A DNA stretch of 64,000 bases, from NCBI GenBank assembly GCA_009995225.1, contig JAACPW010000003.1, forward strand, positions 62,001-126,000. Direction: 5' to 3'. The DNA comes from Sphingomonadales bacterium (GTDB lineage: Bacteria > Pseudomonadota > Alphaproteobacteria > Sphingomonadales > Sphingomonadaceae). A model generated the notes under the pieces. It made no database searches. It had not been told where the DNA came from and saw only the letters and a list, made by a program, of their open reading frames with translations. Of this stretch, positions 46,207 to 55,531 are shown piece by piece. The position numbers were made by a program, and so were the translations under genes. Position 1 is the stretch's first letter. The number at the start of each line of letters is the position of its first letter.

Positions 46207-49200
46207 CTATTCCGCCGCCAGCAGGGCAGCCTCGCCCAAGTCGACGCTGACAAGACGCGAAATCCCTTTTTCTGCCATCGTCACGCCGAACAGGCGGTGC
46301 ATCCGGCTCATCGTCACAGCGTTGTGTGTGACGATAAGGTAGCGGGTCGCCGTTGTGCGCACCATTGCTTCCAGCAAGTCGCAGAACCGTTCGACGTTCG
46401 CGTCGTCCAGCGGTGCATCGACTTCGTCGAGCACGCAGATCGGCGCGGGGTTGGTGAGGAACAGCGCGAAGATCAGCGCGGTGGCCGTCAGCGCCTGCTC
46501 GCCGCCTGATAGCAGCGACAGCGATTGCAGCCGCTTGCCCGGCGGCTGGGCGTAGATTTCGAGGCCGGCCTCCAGCGGATCATCACTGTCAACGAGCGCA
46601 AGATGTGCGCTTCCCCCTTCGAACAGGCGCGTGAAAAGCACGCGAAAATGGCTGTCCACCTCCTCGAAGGCAGCGCGCAACCGCTCGCGCCCTTCACGGT
46701 TGAGATTGCCGATTGAGCCGCGAAGGCGGGCGATGGCTTCGACCAGTTCGGCCTGCTCCGCGGCGCTGGTTCCGTGCTCGCTTTCGATCCGGGCGAGTTC
46801 ATCGGCCGCGACAAGATTGACCGGCCCGATTCGTTCGCGTGAGGCAGTGAGTTTTTCCAGTTCGGCGGATTCCTCGGCGGCGGGCGCAAGGTCTGTCTCA
46901 TCGAAGCCGAAACGCGCCCCCAGCAACGGCGGCGGACACTGGAAGCGTTCGCCCGAGATGCGTGCCATCTCGGCGCGGCGCAGTTCTTCGTTTTCGGCCC
47001 GCGCGGTGAGGCTGGCGCGGCTTTCGCGCGCCTGGGCAAGCGTTTCGGTGTGGCTGGCGAGCGTCATGTCGGCGGCGCGCTGCGCCGTCTCGGCTTCGCG
47101 CATTGCAGTCTCGGCAGCAGCAAGATCGGCGGTGATCCGCACGCGAGCCTCTTCACCGGCTTCGATTTCTGCGGTCAGCGCGGCGGGTTTGGCGGCGTGG
47201 ACCGCGTGATCCTCGGCGATTTCGGCAAGACGTCGGGTGGTCTCCGCCATACGCCGTTCGGCATCGCTGGAGCGCGCCTGCCAGCCCGCATGATCGGCGG
47301 CTTGCGCGGCGAGCCTTTCGCGCGCCACCGCCAGCGCCTGATCCTGCGCTGCGAGATCGGCCAGCGCCGCTTGCACCGCAGCGCGTGCGGCGGCGTTTCT
47401 TTCCTGCGCAGCTTCCAGCGCCGCGCGTTCGGCATCGCGGGCGGGCAGGCGTTGGCGGGCCTTGCGGGCAGTTTCGGCCTCGCTTTGCGCTGCTACGATC
47501 TGGCTTTCGATCTCGGTGGCGCTGGCCGCAAGTTCGGCCAGGCGAGCCGTGAGGCGTTCCTTGGCGGCTTCAGCGGAATCGAGTTTGCGCAGCGTCTGAC
47601 GTTCGGCTTCGATTGCCGTTGCAAGGCCGCGTTCCAGGGCCACCAGGCCGGTTTGCAAGCTGGCGAGTTCGTCACGCACGGCCTTGTCCTCGGCTTCGGC
47701 GCGCATCGCGGCGTCGCGCAAGGGAGGAAGCGCGGCGTCAAGTTCGGCAAAGCGGTTGGCTGCTTCAAGTTGCGCGGCTTCAGCGGCCCCTTCGCCGCGC
47801 GCCACGAAGCCGTCCCAGCGCCGCAAATGCCCTGCGCGGGTGACAAGCCATTCGCCTGGAGCGAGCACGCGGCCATCATCAGCGTCCACGCAATGCACCA
47901 ACGCGAGGCGGGCCGCGAGTTCGTCCGGGCAGGCGGAAAGGCGGGTGAGCAGACTGTCGGTGACAGGCTTGGGAGCCGCGACCGCTCCCGTCCAGAAGCG
48001 CCCGTCCTGCGAGGCAACGGGCGCGCCAAGCGGCGATTTCCCGTCACGCTCCAATACGGCGGCGAGCGCACGTTCAAATCCCGGAGCTACGCGGACCCGG
48101 TCGAGCGGGGTCGCCATGCCCTGCCGCCCCGCTTCGCGCTTGGCGCGGGCGTCACGGTCGCGGGCCAGCGCGGTGTGTTCCCGCTCGATCCCTGCAAGTT
48201 CGGCGCGGGCCGAAGCCAGCGCGCTGGCAGCGTCATCGCGGGCGCACTGCAATTCGGCCTTGCGCGCCTGATCCGCCGCGAGGCGATTGCGCATCCGGAC
48301 AGCTTCGCCGGCAGCGTGCTCGGCTGCGTCCCGTGCAGTGATAACGTCGGCCTCCGCGTCGCCACTTTCCGCCAGTTCCGTCCGGGTGCGCGCGATGCGG
48401 GCGGCTTCGGCTGCGATCCGGGCGAGGCGGTTTTCCGCCTGTTCGACCGCGGCTTCGGCCACGCGCCATTCGGCTTCGACCCCCGCATGATCTGCGGTCG
48501 CCTTCGCCAGCGCCAGTTCAGCCGCGCGGCTGGCGCGCTCGCGGTCTTCGGCCTTGGTGGTGAGCGCCGGACGCGCCGCATCGGCCGCGGCCACAGCGGC
48601 GCGGCTTGCCGCAAGTTCTCCCGTCAGGCGCCCCAGCGCCTCCACTGCAGCTGACGTGAGCCGGTCGGCATCGGCCTGATCCTCATCCAGCCGTTTTTTC
48701 TGGCGGGCAAGGTCGGCAAGGCGGGTTTCGGCGGCTTCCAGCTTTTCGGCGAGCGCGGCCATGCGATGTCCGTGTGCGCTGGCATCATCGCGCCGGTCGG
48801 CCAACTCGTCGCGGGCTCCGGCAAGCGCGTGGGCAGCGGCGGATTGTGCTTTCTGCGCGACCTCAACGGCGGCTTGCGCATCTGTGACCGCGGCCGTGGC
48901 CGCTTCGGCAGCTGCGCGGGCGGCTTTGGCCGCTGCGGCAGCTTCACGCCAACGCGCAAACAACAAGCGCGCCTCGGCCGACTGGATCAGCTTTGTCAGC
49001 TCGGTGTAGCGTTCGGCCTGCCGCGCCTGCCGTTTCAGCGAGGCGATCTGCGAATCGAGCCCTGCCATCAGGTCTTCGAGCCGCGCCAGATTTGTCTCGG
49101 CTCCGCGCAGCTTGCTTTCGGCATCCCGCCGGCGGACGTGCAGCCCCGCGATCCCGGCGGCTTCTTCCAGCATGGCGCGCCGTTCCGCGGGCTTGGCTGC

Positions 49201-49632
49201 GATCACCTGCGCGATCTTGCCCTGGCTGACCAGCGCGGGCGAATGCGCACCCGTCGCGGCATCGGCGAAGGTCAGCGCCACGTCCTTGGCGCGCACGTCG
49301 CGGCCATTGACCCGATAGGCCGAACCTGCGCCGCGTTCGATCCGGCGGGTGACGACGAGTTCTTCGCCGTCATCGTCCTGCGCGTGCAGCACCACTTCGG
49401 CGAAGTCGCGCGGGGGGCGGGTGGAGGTGCCCGCGAAAATCACATCCTCCATTCCGCCCGAGCGCATCGATTTGGCCGAGGTTTCCCCCATGACCCAGCG
49501 GATCGCTTCGAGCAGGTTGGATTTGCCGCAGCCGTTGGGGCCGACAACGCCTGTCAGCCCCGGCTCGATACGCAGTTCCGCCGGCTCGACGAAGCTCTTG
49601 AAACCGCTGAGCTTGAGCCGGTGGATCTGCAT
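46207..49632 (-). CDS. smc: Chromosome segregation protein SMC
   Basis: A 1141-residue condensin subunit. The N-terminal ATPase head has Walker A GPNGCGKS at 31-38. The C-terminal head has the LLSGGEQALTA signature and Walker B VLDEVDAPLDD. Between them lie two long coiled coils, Ala/Glu/Arg-rich, around a hinge (about 500-620). SMC with ScpA/B organises the chromosome and is loaded at ParB-parS. The ATG at 49632 begins the family motif QIHRLKLSGFKSF; upstream open frame is unrelated. A DsbA-like gene lies 26 bases upstream. Confidence 0.96.
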   Translation of the reverse strand: MQIHRLKLSGFKSFVEPAELRIEPGLTGVVGPNGCGKSNLLEAIRWVMGETSAKSMRSGGMEDVIFAGTSTRPPRDFAEVVLHAQDDDGEELVVTRRIERGAGSAYRVNGRDVRAKDVALTFADAATGAHSPALVSQGKIAQVIAAKPAERRAMLEEAAGIAGLHVRRRDAESKLRGAETNLARLEDLMAGLDSQIASLKRQARQAERYTELTKLIQSAEARLLFARWREAAAAAKAARAAAEAATAAVTDAQAAVEVAQKAQSAAAHALAGARDELADRRDDASAHGHRMAALAEKLEAAETRLADLARQKKRLDEDQADADRLTSAAVEALGRLTGELAASRAAVAAADAARPALTTKAEDRERASRAAELALAKATADHAGVEAEWRVAEAAVEQAENRLARIAAEAARIARTRTELAESGDAEADVITARDAAEHAAGEAVRMRNRLAADQARKAELQCARDDAASALASARAELAGIEREHTALARDRDARAKREAGRQGMATPLDRVRVAPGFERALAAVLERDGKSPLGAPVASQDGRFWTGAVAAPKPVTDSLLTRLSACPDELAARLALVHCVDADDGRVLAPGEWLVTRAGHLRRWDGFVARGEGAAEAAQLEAANRFAELDAALPPLRDAAMRAEAEDKAVRDELASLQTGLVALERGLATAIEAERQTLRKLDSAEAAKERLTARLAELAASATEIESQIVAAQSEAETARKARQRLPARDAERAALEAAQERNAAARAAVQAALADLAAQDQALAVARERLAAQAADHAGWQARSSDAERRMAETTRRLAEIAEDHAVHAAKPAALTAEIEAGEEARVRITADLAAAETAMREAETAQRAADMTLASHTETLAQARESRASLTARAENEELRRAEMARISGERFQCPPPLLGARFGFDETDLAPAAEESAELEKLTASRERIGPVNLVAADELARIESEHGTSAAEQAELVEAIARLRGSIGNLNREGRERLRAAFEEVDSHFRVLFTRLFEGGSAHLALVDSDDPLEAGLEIYAQPPGKRLQSLSLLSGGEQALTATALIFALFLTNPAPICVLDEVDAPLDDANVERFCDLLEAMVRTTATRYLIVTHNAVTMSRMHRLFGVTMAEKGISRLVSVDLGEAALLAAE

Positions 49633-49658
49633 CAGGAAGCTTTGGCCCCTGCCGCGGC

Positions 49659-50411
49659 CTAGCGCGCGCCGGCGCGCTGCAACGCTGTTTCGACCACATC
49701 CCAGGATGTGCCGTTCACCTTCTCGCCATTGAGGAAGAAGGTGGGCGTGCCGGTGATCTGATCCCGCTCGGAGTTGGCTTCGGTCGTCTTCACCAACGCT
49801 TCGATCTTGGCTGTATCGGCAAGGCATGCACGGCCCTGATCGGCAGAAAGCCCGCGCGCGGCAAAAAATTCGAGCAGGCCGGTTGCCTCGCCAATCGCAA
49901 CGAAACGCTGGTCGAGTGGCAGCTGCGCGGCGGCCTGAACAGCTTGCGGGTTGCCCTGAAGGCCGGTGAAGACACTATCGAGATTCTGCCAGACTTCATC
50001 CGAAAGCGGCTGCATCTGTTCCTTGGCCCCGCATTGCGCGAGGCCTGCGATCACGACGTCGTACGGATTGAGAAAGGCTTCGCGCTGTTCGAAGCTCACG
50101 ACGCCGCTCGCGACATATTCGTTTTTGAGCGGTTCCTTGCCGGTCGTGGCGAAGGCTGCGCAGGCGCCGCAGGTGTGGGAGGCATATTCCACCAGTTTGA
50201 TCGGCGCATCGGGGTTGCCGATCATGTAGCCGCCATCGGGGGTGACAGTGACGGTGTCGGTCCAGCTGGCACCGGCTGGGGCAGGGACTGCGGGCAGCGG
50301 CTCGCCGCTCGCAACGCCTATGCCATCGGCTGTCGCGGTATCATCGCACGCGGCCAGCATCAGCGGAGCAAGCGCAAGCAGCGGAAGCGAAAGCAGGCGG
50401 GAGACAGTCAT
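49659..50411 (-). CDS. DsbA/thioredoxin-fold lipoprotein
   Basis: A 250-residue protein. It has a signal peptide and lipobox (LMLAAC, Cys22), then a thioredoxin-fold domain with the active-site CGAC at 81-84 (SHTCGACAAF) and the cis-Pro loop TGTPTFFLNG. It resembles BdbD/DsbA-like oxidoreductases and should act in the periplasm, anchored to a membrane, on disulfides of exported proteins. It is 95 bases downstream of a second DsbA-like gene on the same strand and upstream of smc, a typical alphaproteobacterial order. Confidence 0.9.
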   Translation of the reverse strand: MTVSRLLSLPLLALAPLMLAACDDTATADGIGVASGEPLPAVPAPAGASWTDTVTVTPDGGYMIGNPDAPIKLVEYASHTCGACAAFATTGKEPLKNEYVASGVVSFEQREAFLNPYDVVIAGLAQCGAKEQMQPLSDEVWQNLDSVFTGLQGNPQAVQAAAQLPLDQRFVAIGEATGLLEFFAARGLSADQGRACLADTAKIEALVKTTEANSERDQITGTPTFFLNGEKVNGTSWDVVETALQRAGAR

Positions 50412-50506
50412 CGTGTTGCCAATCCTTGGAATGTAGTGTGAAACGAACTTAGCCGTTGACGACCCGGCGCATCAAGCATCGCTCGTCAGGCTTTTGAACA
50501 ATGCGA

Positions 50507-51277
50507 TCAGCCCGGCGCGCCCAAACCTTCGGACGGGGCAGTGGTAAACCTGGCTGACAGCACCGGATAGAGTGTTTCCCAACTGTGGACCGCGTTCAAA
50601 AGCTTGCCGTCGAGCGCAAAGCTGGGGGTGCCCTGAACGCCGACTTCGTCGAAATCGGCACGGCTGTTGTCCACCAGTGCTTTGGCAGCGACATCATTGA
50701 CGACGCAGGCATCAAGTTCGCTTTGCGATTGGCCGCGCTCGACGAGCATCATCGTCAGCCCGAGCGCGCTGGCGGCGTTCATGCGGCCCGCCTTGTCGCC
50801 GCGCAACCAGATCGCCCGCTGGCTTTCCGGTGCCGCGCGCGCCTTGCCCAGCCAATCGGATTGCGTCCGCATCAGGGTCTGATGGCGGCTTTTGAAACCG
50901 GACGGATCGCCACACTGGGCCAGCAGCGTCACGGTCAGATCCAGCGCGTTGCGGATGACGGGACGCACCTCAAGCGCCATTTTCCCCGGCGTCAGCAACG
51001 CCAGTTCAAGAGCAGGTTCACCTTGCGCCGTAAAATCGGAACAGTGCGGGCATGTGTAGCTGATGAACTCGATCAATCGCGTGTCGGCTTCGGGATTGCC
51101 AATCAGATGGCCGCGTTCCGTGCGGACGATCATGGATTGCCAGTTGCCGGGCTTGCCCCTGGCCTCGAACGCGCTGTCCGGGCGCGAAAGATCTTGCTGG
51201 GCCAGCGCGGGAACAGTGGCCAGCGTGGCAGCGGCAGCGGCGCTGGCGACGGCGGCAAGAAGGAGCGGCTTGATCAT
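50507..51277 (-). CDS. DsbA family periplasmic thiol oxidoreductase
   Basis: A 256-residue protein with a signal peptide (about 1-27, ending ALAQQ), no lipobox, and a thioredoxin-fold domain with CPHC at 76-79, the classical DsbA active site, and the cis-Pro loop QGTPSFALDG. Two extra Cys (in AQCGD and DACVV) are also present. It probably introduces disulfides into periplasmic proteins. The ATG overlaps the DUF721 stop (ATGA). Confidence 0.9.
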   Translation of the reverse strand: MIKPLLLAAVASAAAAATLATVPALAQQDLSRPDSAFEARGKPGNWQSMIVRTERGHLIGNPEADTRLIEFISYTCPHCSDFTAQGEPALELALLTPGKMALEVRPVIRNALDLTVTLLAQCGDPSGFKSRHQTLMRTQSDWLGKARAAPESQRAIWLRGDKAGRMNAASALGLTMMLVERGQSQSELDACVVNDVAAKALVDNSRADFDEVGVQGTPSFALDGKLLNAVHSWETLYPVLSARFTTAPSEGLGAPG

Positions 51278-51894
51278 TGCGGGACATCATCCTGTGATGA
51301 GATTTTTTCGTTGTCGCCAAGGCTTCGCGCGAGCGATTCGAGCACGGTGCGCAGTTCCGGATCGCCAATATCGCGCAGGCTATCGCCCAATTCCAGCGGG
51401 ATTGGCCGCAAGGACGGTGGGGGCTTGGCGGGTCTGGTATCGGCGGGCGGCGTAACCGCGCCCTGGCGCAGCTTCACGCGCGCGACGGCGCGATAGCCGA
51501 AGAAGCGGTTCACCCGCTCGATGATTTCGGGGATGACCTGCTGAATCAGCGGCGCATGGGCAGGGATCACGACCAGTTCGAGGATCCCTTCAACCTTCTC
51601 CCCCGGCGGAAACCGGATGGCTTCGGGGCTGCACACACGGGCATGGCGGGGGCCGACGATTTCAGGCCAGCGGGTCACCACCGAACTTTGGACAAAGCCG
51701 AACCTGCGGAAAGCCGTGCGCCCGATTTCGGGCATCAGATCGCCGATCGCGCGCGAGCCTGACCCGCGTGGGCGCGTGTACGGCCTGGCCTTAGCCGCGT
51801 TGGCGCTCGCTTTGGCAGGCGCCTTTTTGCGGGGCGCCGTTTCGTTGCCCGAGGCCGGAGGTTTCTTGTCGCTTCCCATGATTGTGTCCGCCAT
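51274..51894 (-). CDS. DUF721 (DciA-like) protein
   Basis: A 206-residue protein. A Lys/Ala/Pro-rich N-terminus (to about 50) is followed by a KH-like DUF721 core (IGDLMPEIGRTAFRRFGF, VTRWPEIVGPRHARVCSP, LELVVIPAHAPLIQQVIPEI). DUF721 includes DciA, the ancestral loader of the replicative helicase DnaB, so a replication role is plausible but not shown here. A possible second start is at 51879. Its start is 14 bases from the divergent mutY start. Confidence 0.85.
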   Translation of the reverse strand: MADTIMGSDKKPPASGNETAPRKKAPAKASANAAKARPYTRPRGSGSRAIGDLMPEIGRTAFRRFGFVQSSVVTRWPEIVGPRHARVCSPEAIRFPPGEKVEGILELVVIPAHAPLIQQVIPEIIERVNRFFGYRAVARVKLRQGAVTPPADTRPAKPPPSLRPIPLELGDSLRDIGDPELRTVLESLARSLGDNEKISSQDDVPQ

Positions 51895-51908
51895 GCCATA
51901 GGCCGCGC

Positions 51909-52952
51909 GTGACTGCCAGCATCTCTGCATCCTTGCTCGCGTGGTATGATGAACATGCCCGCGATCTGCCGTGGCGTCTGCCGCCGGCAAGTGCGCTGCC
52001 CGAAGATCCGGCGTGGCCTTACCGGGTGTGGCTGTCCGAGGTCATGCTTCAACAGACCACGGTCGCGGCGGTGAAGCCGTATTTTGCGAAGTTTATCGCG
52101 ATTTGGCCAACGGTGGAGGCGCTTGCGGCGGCGTCTGACGAGGCCGTGATGGCGGCGTGGGCAGGGCTGGGGTACTATTCGCGGGCCCGAAACCTGTTGA
52201 AATGCGCGCGTGTCGTGGCGGAGCGCGGCGGCTTTCCTGACACTGAAGGCGAGCTTCGCCAGCTTCCCGGTTTGGGCGACTATACCGCCGCCGCGATTGC
52301 TGCGATTGCCTTTGGCCGCCGGGCAGTGGTGGTCGATGCGAATGTCGAGCGGGTCGTGGCGCGGCTGTTCGCGATCGAAGAGCCGCTGCCAAAGGCACGC
52401 ACGGCTATCCGCGCCGCCACCGATGTGATCACGCCGGATCGGCGCGCGGGCGATTTTGCACAGGGCCTGATGGATCTTGGTTCCCACCTCTGCACCAGCC
52501 GCACGCCGCGCTGTTTGCTGTGTCCGCTATCCGACGCGTGTGCAGGCAGAAAGGCGGGGGAGCCTGAGCGGCTGCCGGTCAAGCCTGCCAAGAAAGCGGT
52601 GCCCGATCGGCGCGGGGCGGCGTTCTGGATGACCCGCCACGCGGGCGCCGAAGTCTGGCTGGTCACGCGTCCGGCGAACGGAATGCTGGGCGGGATGCGC
52701 GCCTTGCCGGATGACGGCTGGACCGCCCGCGCCGATGGTTCGGGCGAGCCGCCGATTGCCGGTGATTGGCGATCATTGGGCGCGGTTCGGCATGGCTTTA
52801 CCCACGCGCACCTGACCTTGCAGGTGCTGGCGCTGGAAACCTCAGGGCAGCCGGAAGGCAAAGGTGAATGGTGGCCGGTCAGCCGTATCGATGAGGCGGG
52901 CCTTGCGACCCTGTTTGCCAAGGCCGCCCGACTGGCCCCAGCCGCCGATTAA
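51909..52952 (+). CDS. mutY: Adenine DNA glycosylase MutY
   Basis: A 347-residue repair enzyme removing adenine opposite 8-oxoguanine. The catalytic Glu44 is in WLSEVMLQQT, the helix-hairpin-helix is LPGLGDYTAAAI, Asp143 is in VVVDANVERV, and the 4Fe-4S cysteines are 195, 202, 205 and 211 (C-x6-C-x2-C-x5-C). The C-terminal part is the NUDIX-like 8-oxoG recognition domain. The GTG at 51909 matches family N-termini. Its last codons lie in a 17-base tandem repeat. Confidence 0.96.
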   Translation: MTASISASLLAWYDEHARDLPWRLPPASALPEDPAWPYRVWLSEVMLQQTTVAAVKPYFAKFIAIWPTVEALAAASDEAVMAAWAGLGYYSRARNLLKCARVVAERGGFPDTEGELRQLPGLGDYTAAAIAAIAFGRRAVVVDANVERVVARLFAIEEPLPKARTAIRAATDVITPDRRAGDFAQGLMDLGSHLCTSRTPRCLLCPLSDACAGRKAGEPERLPVKPAKKAVPDRRGAAFWMTRHAGAEVWLVTRPANGMLGGMRALPDDGWTARADGSGEPPIAGDWRSLGAVRHGFTHAHLTLQVLALETSGQPEGKGEWWPVSRIDEAGLATLFAKAARLAPAAD

Positions 52953-52991
52953 ATAATGCCGCCGATTAAATAATGCCGCCGATTAGATAAT
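52941..52991. repeat. 17-base tandem repeat, three copies, over two convergent stop codons
   Basis: The unit GCCGCCGATTAAATAAT occurs at 52941-52957, 52958-52974 and, with one change (A to G), 52975-52991; a partial GCCGCCG follows. The mutY TAA (52950-52952) lies in copy one. The stop of the convergent membrane gene (52985-52983) lies in copy three. Confidence 0.95.
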
Positions 52992-53204
52992 GCCGCCGCC
53001 CAGCGACAGGCGCACGGCTGCGATCACCAGCACGATGATGCAGAAATTGCGGCCCGTGTTCTTGGCCGATAGCGCGCCGACGATGATCCCAACCACGATC
53101 AGCGGCAAGGCGAACCAATTGGCCCAGCCGAGCAGCGGAATCTGCGCCGGAATAACGATGACAAGGCTGATGAGGCCGATGAGGAAGGAGAGGATGTTGA
53201 GCAT
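52983..53204 (-). CDS. Small integral membrane protein, hypothetical
   Basis: A 73-residue protein of nearly continuous hydrophobic sequence with three possible spans: about 2-20 (NILSFLIGLISLVIVIPAQI), 26-43 (ALPLIVVGIIVGALS) and 51-66. It ends GGGII within the tandem repeat. The ATG at 53204 is well placed; an upstream frame is open without support. Convergent with mutY. No family recognised; the composition is that of small inner-membrane proteins. Confidence 0.72.
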   Translation of the reverse strand: MLNILSFLIGLISLVIVIPAQIPLLGWANWFALPLIVVGIIVGALSAKNTGRNFCIIVLVIAAVRLSLGGGII

Positions 53205-53318
53205 GTGGTTTGGATAAATAAGACACCACAAAAATGCAACCTGCCTGCCAGCGATTGACCCGCGTTGCCACGTGTCGCAGACATGACGGGACATCGTTCG
53301 TTACGGAGATTTGACCTC

Positions 53319-54638
53319 ATGCCGCTTCACCATATCGCCTCACCTGCTTTCTCGCGCCGTTCGCTGTTTCGCCATGGCGCGTTGCTGGCTGGCGGGGCGG
53401 CGCTGACGGGATTGCCGTTTGGCCGGCAATTGCTGGCGCATGATGTTGCGGAAAACTGGCCCAACGTGGCCGCGATGGCCAACCGCTATGTCGCCGATCG
53501 CAAGCTTGCCAATCTGTTCCTGACCTTTGGCTGGGGACAGGAAGATCACGCGCACACGGTGGGTGGTGGCACGCTGTCGCTCGCCAAGCCCGCGCTGGTG
53601 GACGAAAATTCGCTGTACCGGATCTATTCGATGTCGAAGCCGATAACCGGGATGGCGACGATGATCCTGATTGACGAGGGCAAGCTGGGCCTCGATCAGC
53701 CGGTTGCCGAGATTCTGCCGGCATTCCGTGACATGAGAGTGCTGCTCGACCCGGCCGGACCGCTGGATGAGACGGTTCCGGCGAACCGCCCGATCACGAT
53801 CCGGCAATTGCTGACCCACACATCGGGCCTCGGCTACCAGATCATCAGCAAGGGCCCGCTCCAGGCGGCGTATAACGAGCAGGGTCTTGTCGGCGGGCGG
53901 GTGAGCCGGATGCCGATTCCGGGCTTCCCCACGATCACTCCGGCACCCGGCCTTGCGGTATGGGCTGACCGTCTGGCCGAACTGCCGCTGATGTATCAGC
54001 CTGCAACCAAGTGGAGCTATTCCTGCTCGATCGACCTGCTTGGCCGGGTGATCGAGGTGGTAAGCGGAATGGCGTTCGAAGCGTTCCTCAAGCAGCGCAT
54101 CTTCGAGCCTTGCGGCATGACCAGCACCTGGATGCAGGTGCCCGCGAGCGAGGCCGATCGCTTGACCGACAATTACGGCGTGCTGGGCGGCAATGTCTTC
54201 CCGCTCGATCCCGGTGCCAATTCGATCTTCCTCGATGCGCCCGAGGTTCCGGCGGGCGGCGGCGGGCTGGTGTCGAGCCCCAAGGACTATGACCGTTTCA
54301 TGCGGATGCTGCTGGGTTATGGCACCATCGACGGCAAGTTCGTGATGAGCGAAAACGCGGTGCGGGTCGGCGTGTCCGATCTGGTCCCCGCGACGGTCGA
54401 TCTCACCGGCAGCTGGATCGAGGGCGAAGGCCACGGCGCGGGCGGCCGTTCCAAGGGCGCGACCTTTGGCTGGGGCGGCGCGGCGGGCACGCTGGCGGCG
54501 GTAGACTTCGATCTGAACCTGCGCACCGGCCTGTTCACGCAATACATGCCGTCCGAAGCCTATCCGATCCGTGAAGAATTCCTGGCAGCCATGGAAGCCG
54601 ATCTGGCCGGGATGCGCGCCCGTAAGAAGGCGGCGTGA
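53319..54638 (+). CDS. Serine hydrolase, beta-lactamase/PBP-like (class C-related), exported
   Basis: A 439-residue protein. A twin-arginine-like signal (SRRSLFRHGALLAGG) starts near residue 12. The active-site Ser-x-x-Lys is S104-M-S-K107 (YSMSKP), and the second motif is Y234-S-C236, an unusual variant of YxN. The family hydrolyses esters, peptides or lactams; EstB-like esterases have the same layout. A GGAG site lies about ten bases before the ATG. Its stop overlaps the nudC ATG (TGATG). It is probably periplasmic. Confidence 0.88.
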   Translation: MPLHHIASPAFSRRSLFRHGALLAGGAALTGLPFGRQLLAHDVAENWPNVAAMANRYVADRKLANLFLTFGWGQEDHAHTVGGGTLSLAKPALVDENSLYRIYSMSKPITGMATMILIDEGKLGLDQPVAEILPAFRDMRVLLDPAGPLDETVPANRPITIRQLLTHTSGLGYQIISKGPLQAAYNEQGLVGGRVSRMPIPGFPTITPAPGLAVWADRLAELPLMYQPATKWSYSCSIDLLGRVIEVVSGMAFEAFLKQRIFEPCGMTSTWMQVPASEADRLTDNYGVLGGNVFPLDPGANSIFLDAPEVPAGGGGLVSSPKDYDRFMRMLLGYGTIDGKFVMSENAVRVGVSDLVPATVDLTGSWIEGEGHGAGGRSKGATFGWGGAAGTLAAVDFDLNLRTGLFTQYMPSEAYPIREEFLAAMEADLAGMRARKKAA

Positions 54639-55531
54639 TGCACGCGCCTGCCGCCGCGCCGCCGATGGCATTTTCGGGCTCGCCCATGGACCGGGCCGAT
54701 CATATCCGCGCCGATGATGCGGCGCTGGCGGGCCTGATGAACTGGCGCGCGCGGGTGCTGCTGCTGGATGGGCTGCTGCCGGGCGTGGACGATTCAGGCG
54801 GGCTTGTCTGGGGCAGCCTGGCTGACGTGGCCGAGGACGCTGAACTGGTCTTCCTGGGGATGCTGGATGACAAGGCGCACTTCGCGCCGGTGCCGCTTGG
54901 CGGTGCGGATGGTCCGGCATACGCGCAGCCCGCAGCATGGCAGCTGATGCAGCTTCTCAGCCCCCCTGATCTGGCGATCTATGGCGGGGCGCGCAGCCTG
55001 GTCGATTGGCACGCGCGGCACCGGTTCTGTGCGCGCTGCGGTGGTGCGACCAAGCTGGTGAAGGGCGGCTGGCAGCGGCATTGCGACGGCTGCGGCGCGG
55101 ATCACTTCCCGCGCACGGACCCGGTCACGATCATGCTCGTCGAGCATGAGGACAGGCTGCTGCTGGGCCGCCAGCCGCGCTTTCCGCCCAAGATGTACTC
55201 GGCGCTCGCAGGCTTTGTCGAACCGGGTGAGACGATCGAGGAAGCCGTGGCGCGGGAAATCCACGAGGAGGCGGGCGTGCGGGTGCGCGATGTGCGCTAT
55301 ATCGCCAGTCAGCCGTGGCCCTTCCCAAGCCAGTTGATGATCGGCTGCACGTCGGTGGCGGATGACCCCGAAATCACCATCGACAAGACCGAGCTTGAAG
55401 ACGCGCGCTGGTTCACCCGCGCCGAATTGGAAGAAGCCCGCGCAGCCGGTGAGCACGGCACCGAACTGCTCTATTTCCCGCGCCCCTTCGCGATTGCGCA
55501 TCGTCTTGTGACATGGTGGCTCGACACGTGA
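54638..55531 (+). CDS. nudC: NAD+ diphosphatase
   Basis: A 297-residue Nudix enzyme that cleaves NAD(H), and in other bacteria removes NAD caps from RNA. The zinc ribbon is CARCGG with CDGCGAD. The Nudix box GFVEPGETIEEAVAREIHEE is followed by the NudC-specific SQPWPFPSQLM. The start is coupled to the serine hydrolase stop (TGATG). It overlaps the frnE-like gene by four bases (GTGA). Confidence 0.94.
   Translation: MHAPAAAPPMAFSGSPMDRADHIRADDAALAGLMNWRARVLLLDGLLPGVDDSGGLVWGSLADVAEDAELVFLGMLDDKAHFAPVPLGGADGPAYAQPAAWQLMQLLSPPDLAIYGGARSLVDWHARHRFCARCGGATKLVKGGWQRHCDGCGADHFPRTDPVTIMLVEHEDRLLLGRQPRFPPKMYSALAGFVEPGETIEEAVAREIHEEAGVRVRDVRYIASQPWPFPSQLMIGCTSVADDPEITIDKTELEDARWFTRAELEEARAAGEHGTELLYFPRPFAIAHRLVTWWLDT

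Noticed and set aside
47050..48654. A 1.6-kb plus-strand open frame opposite smc
   Set aside because: Antisense shadow of the smc coiled-coil region, with low-complexity composition and no recognisable motif.
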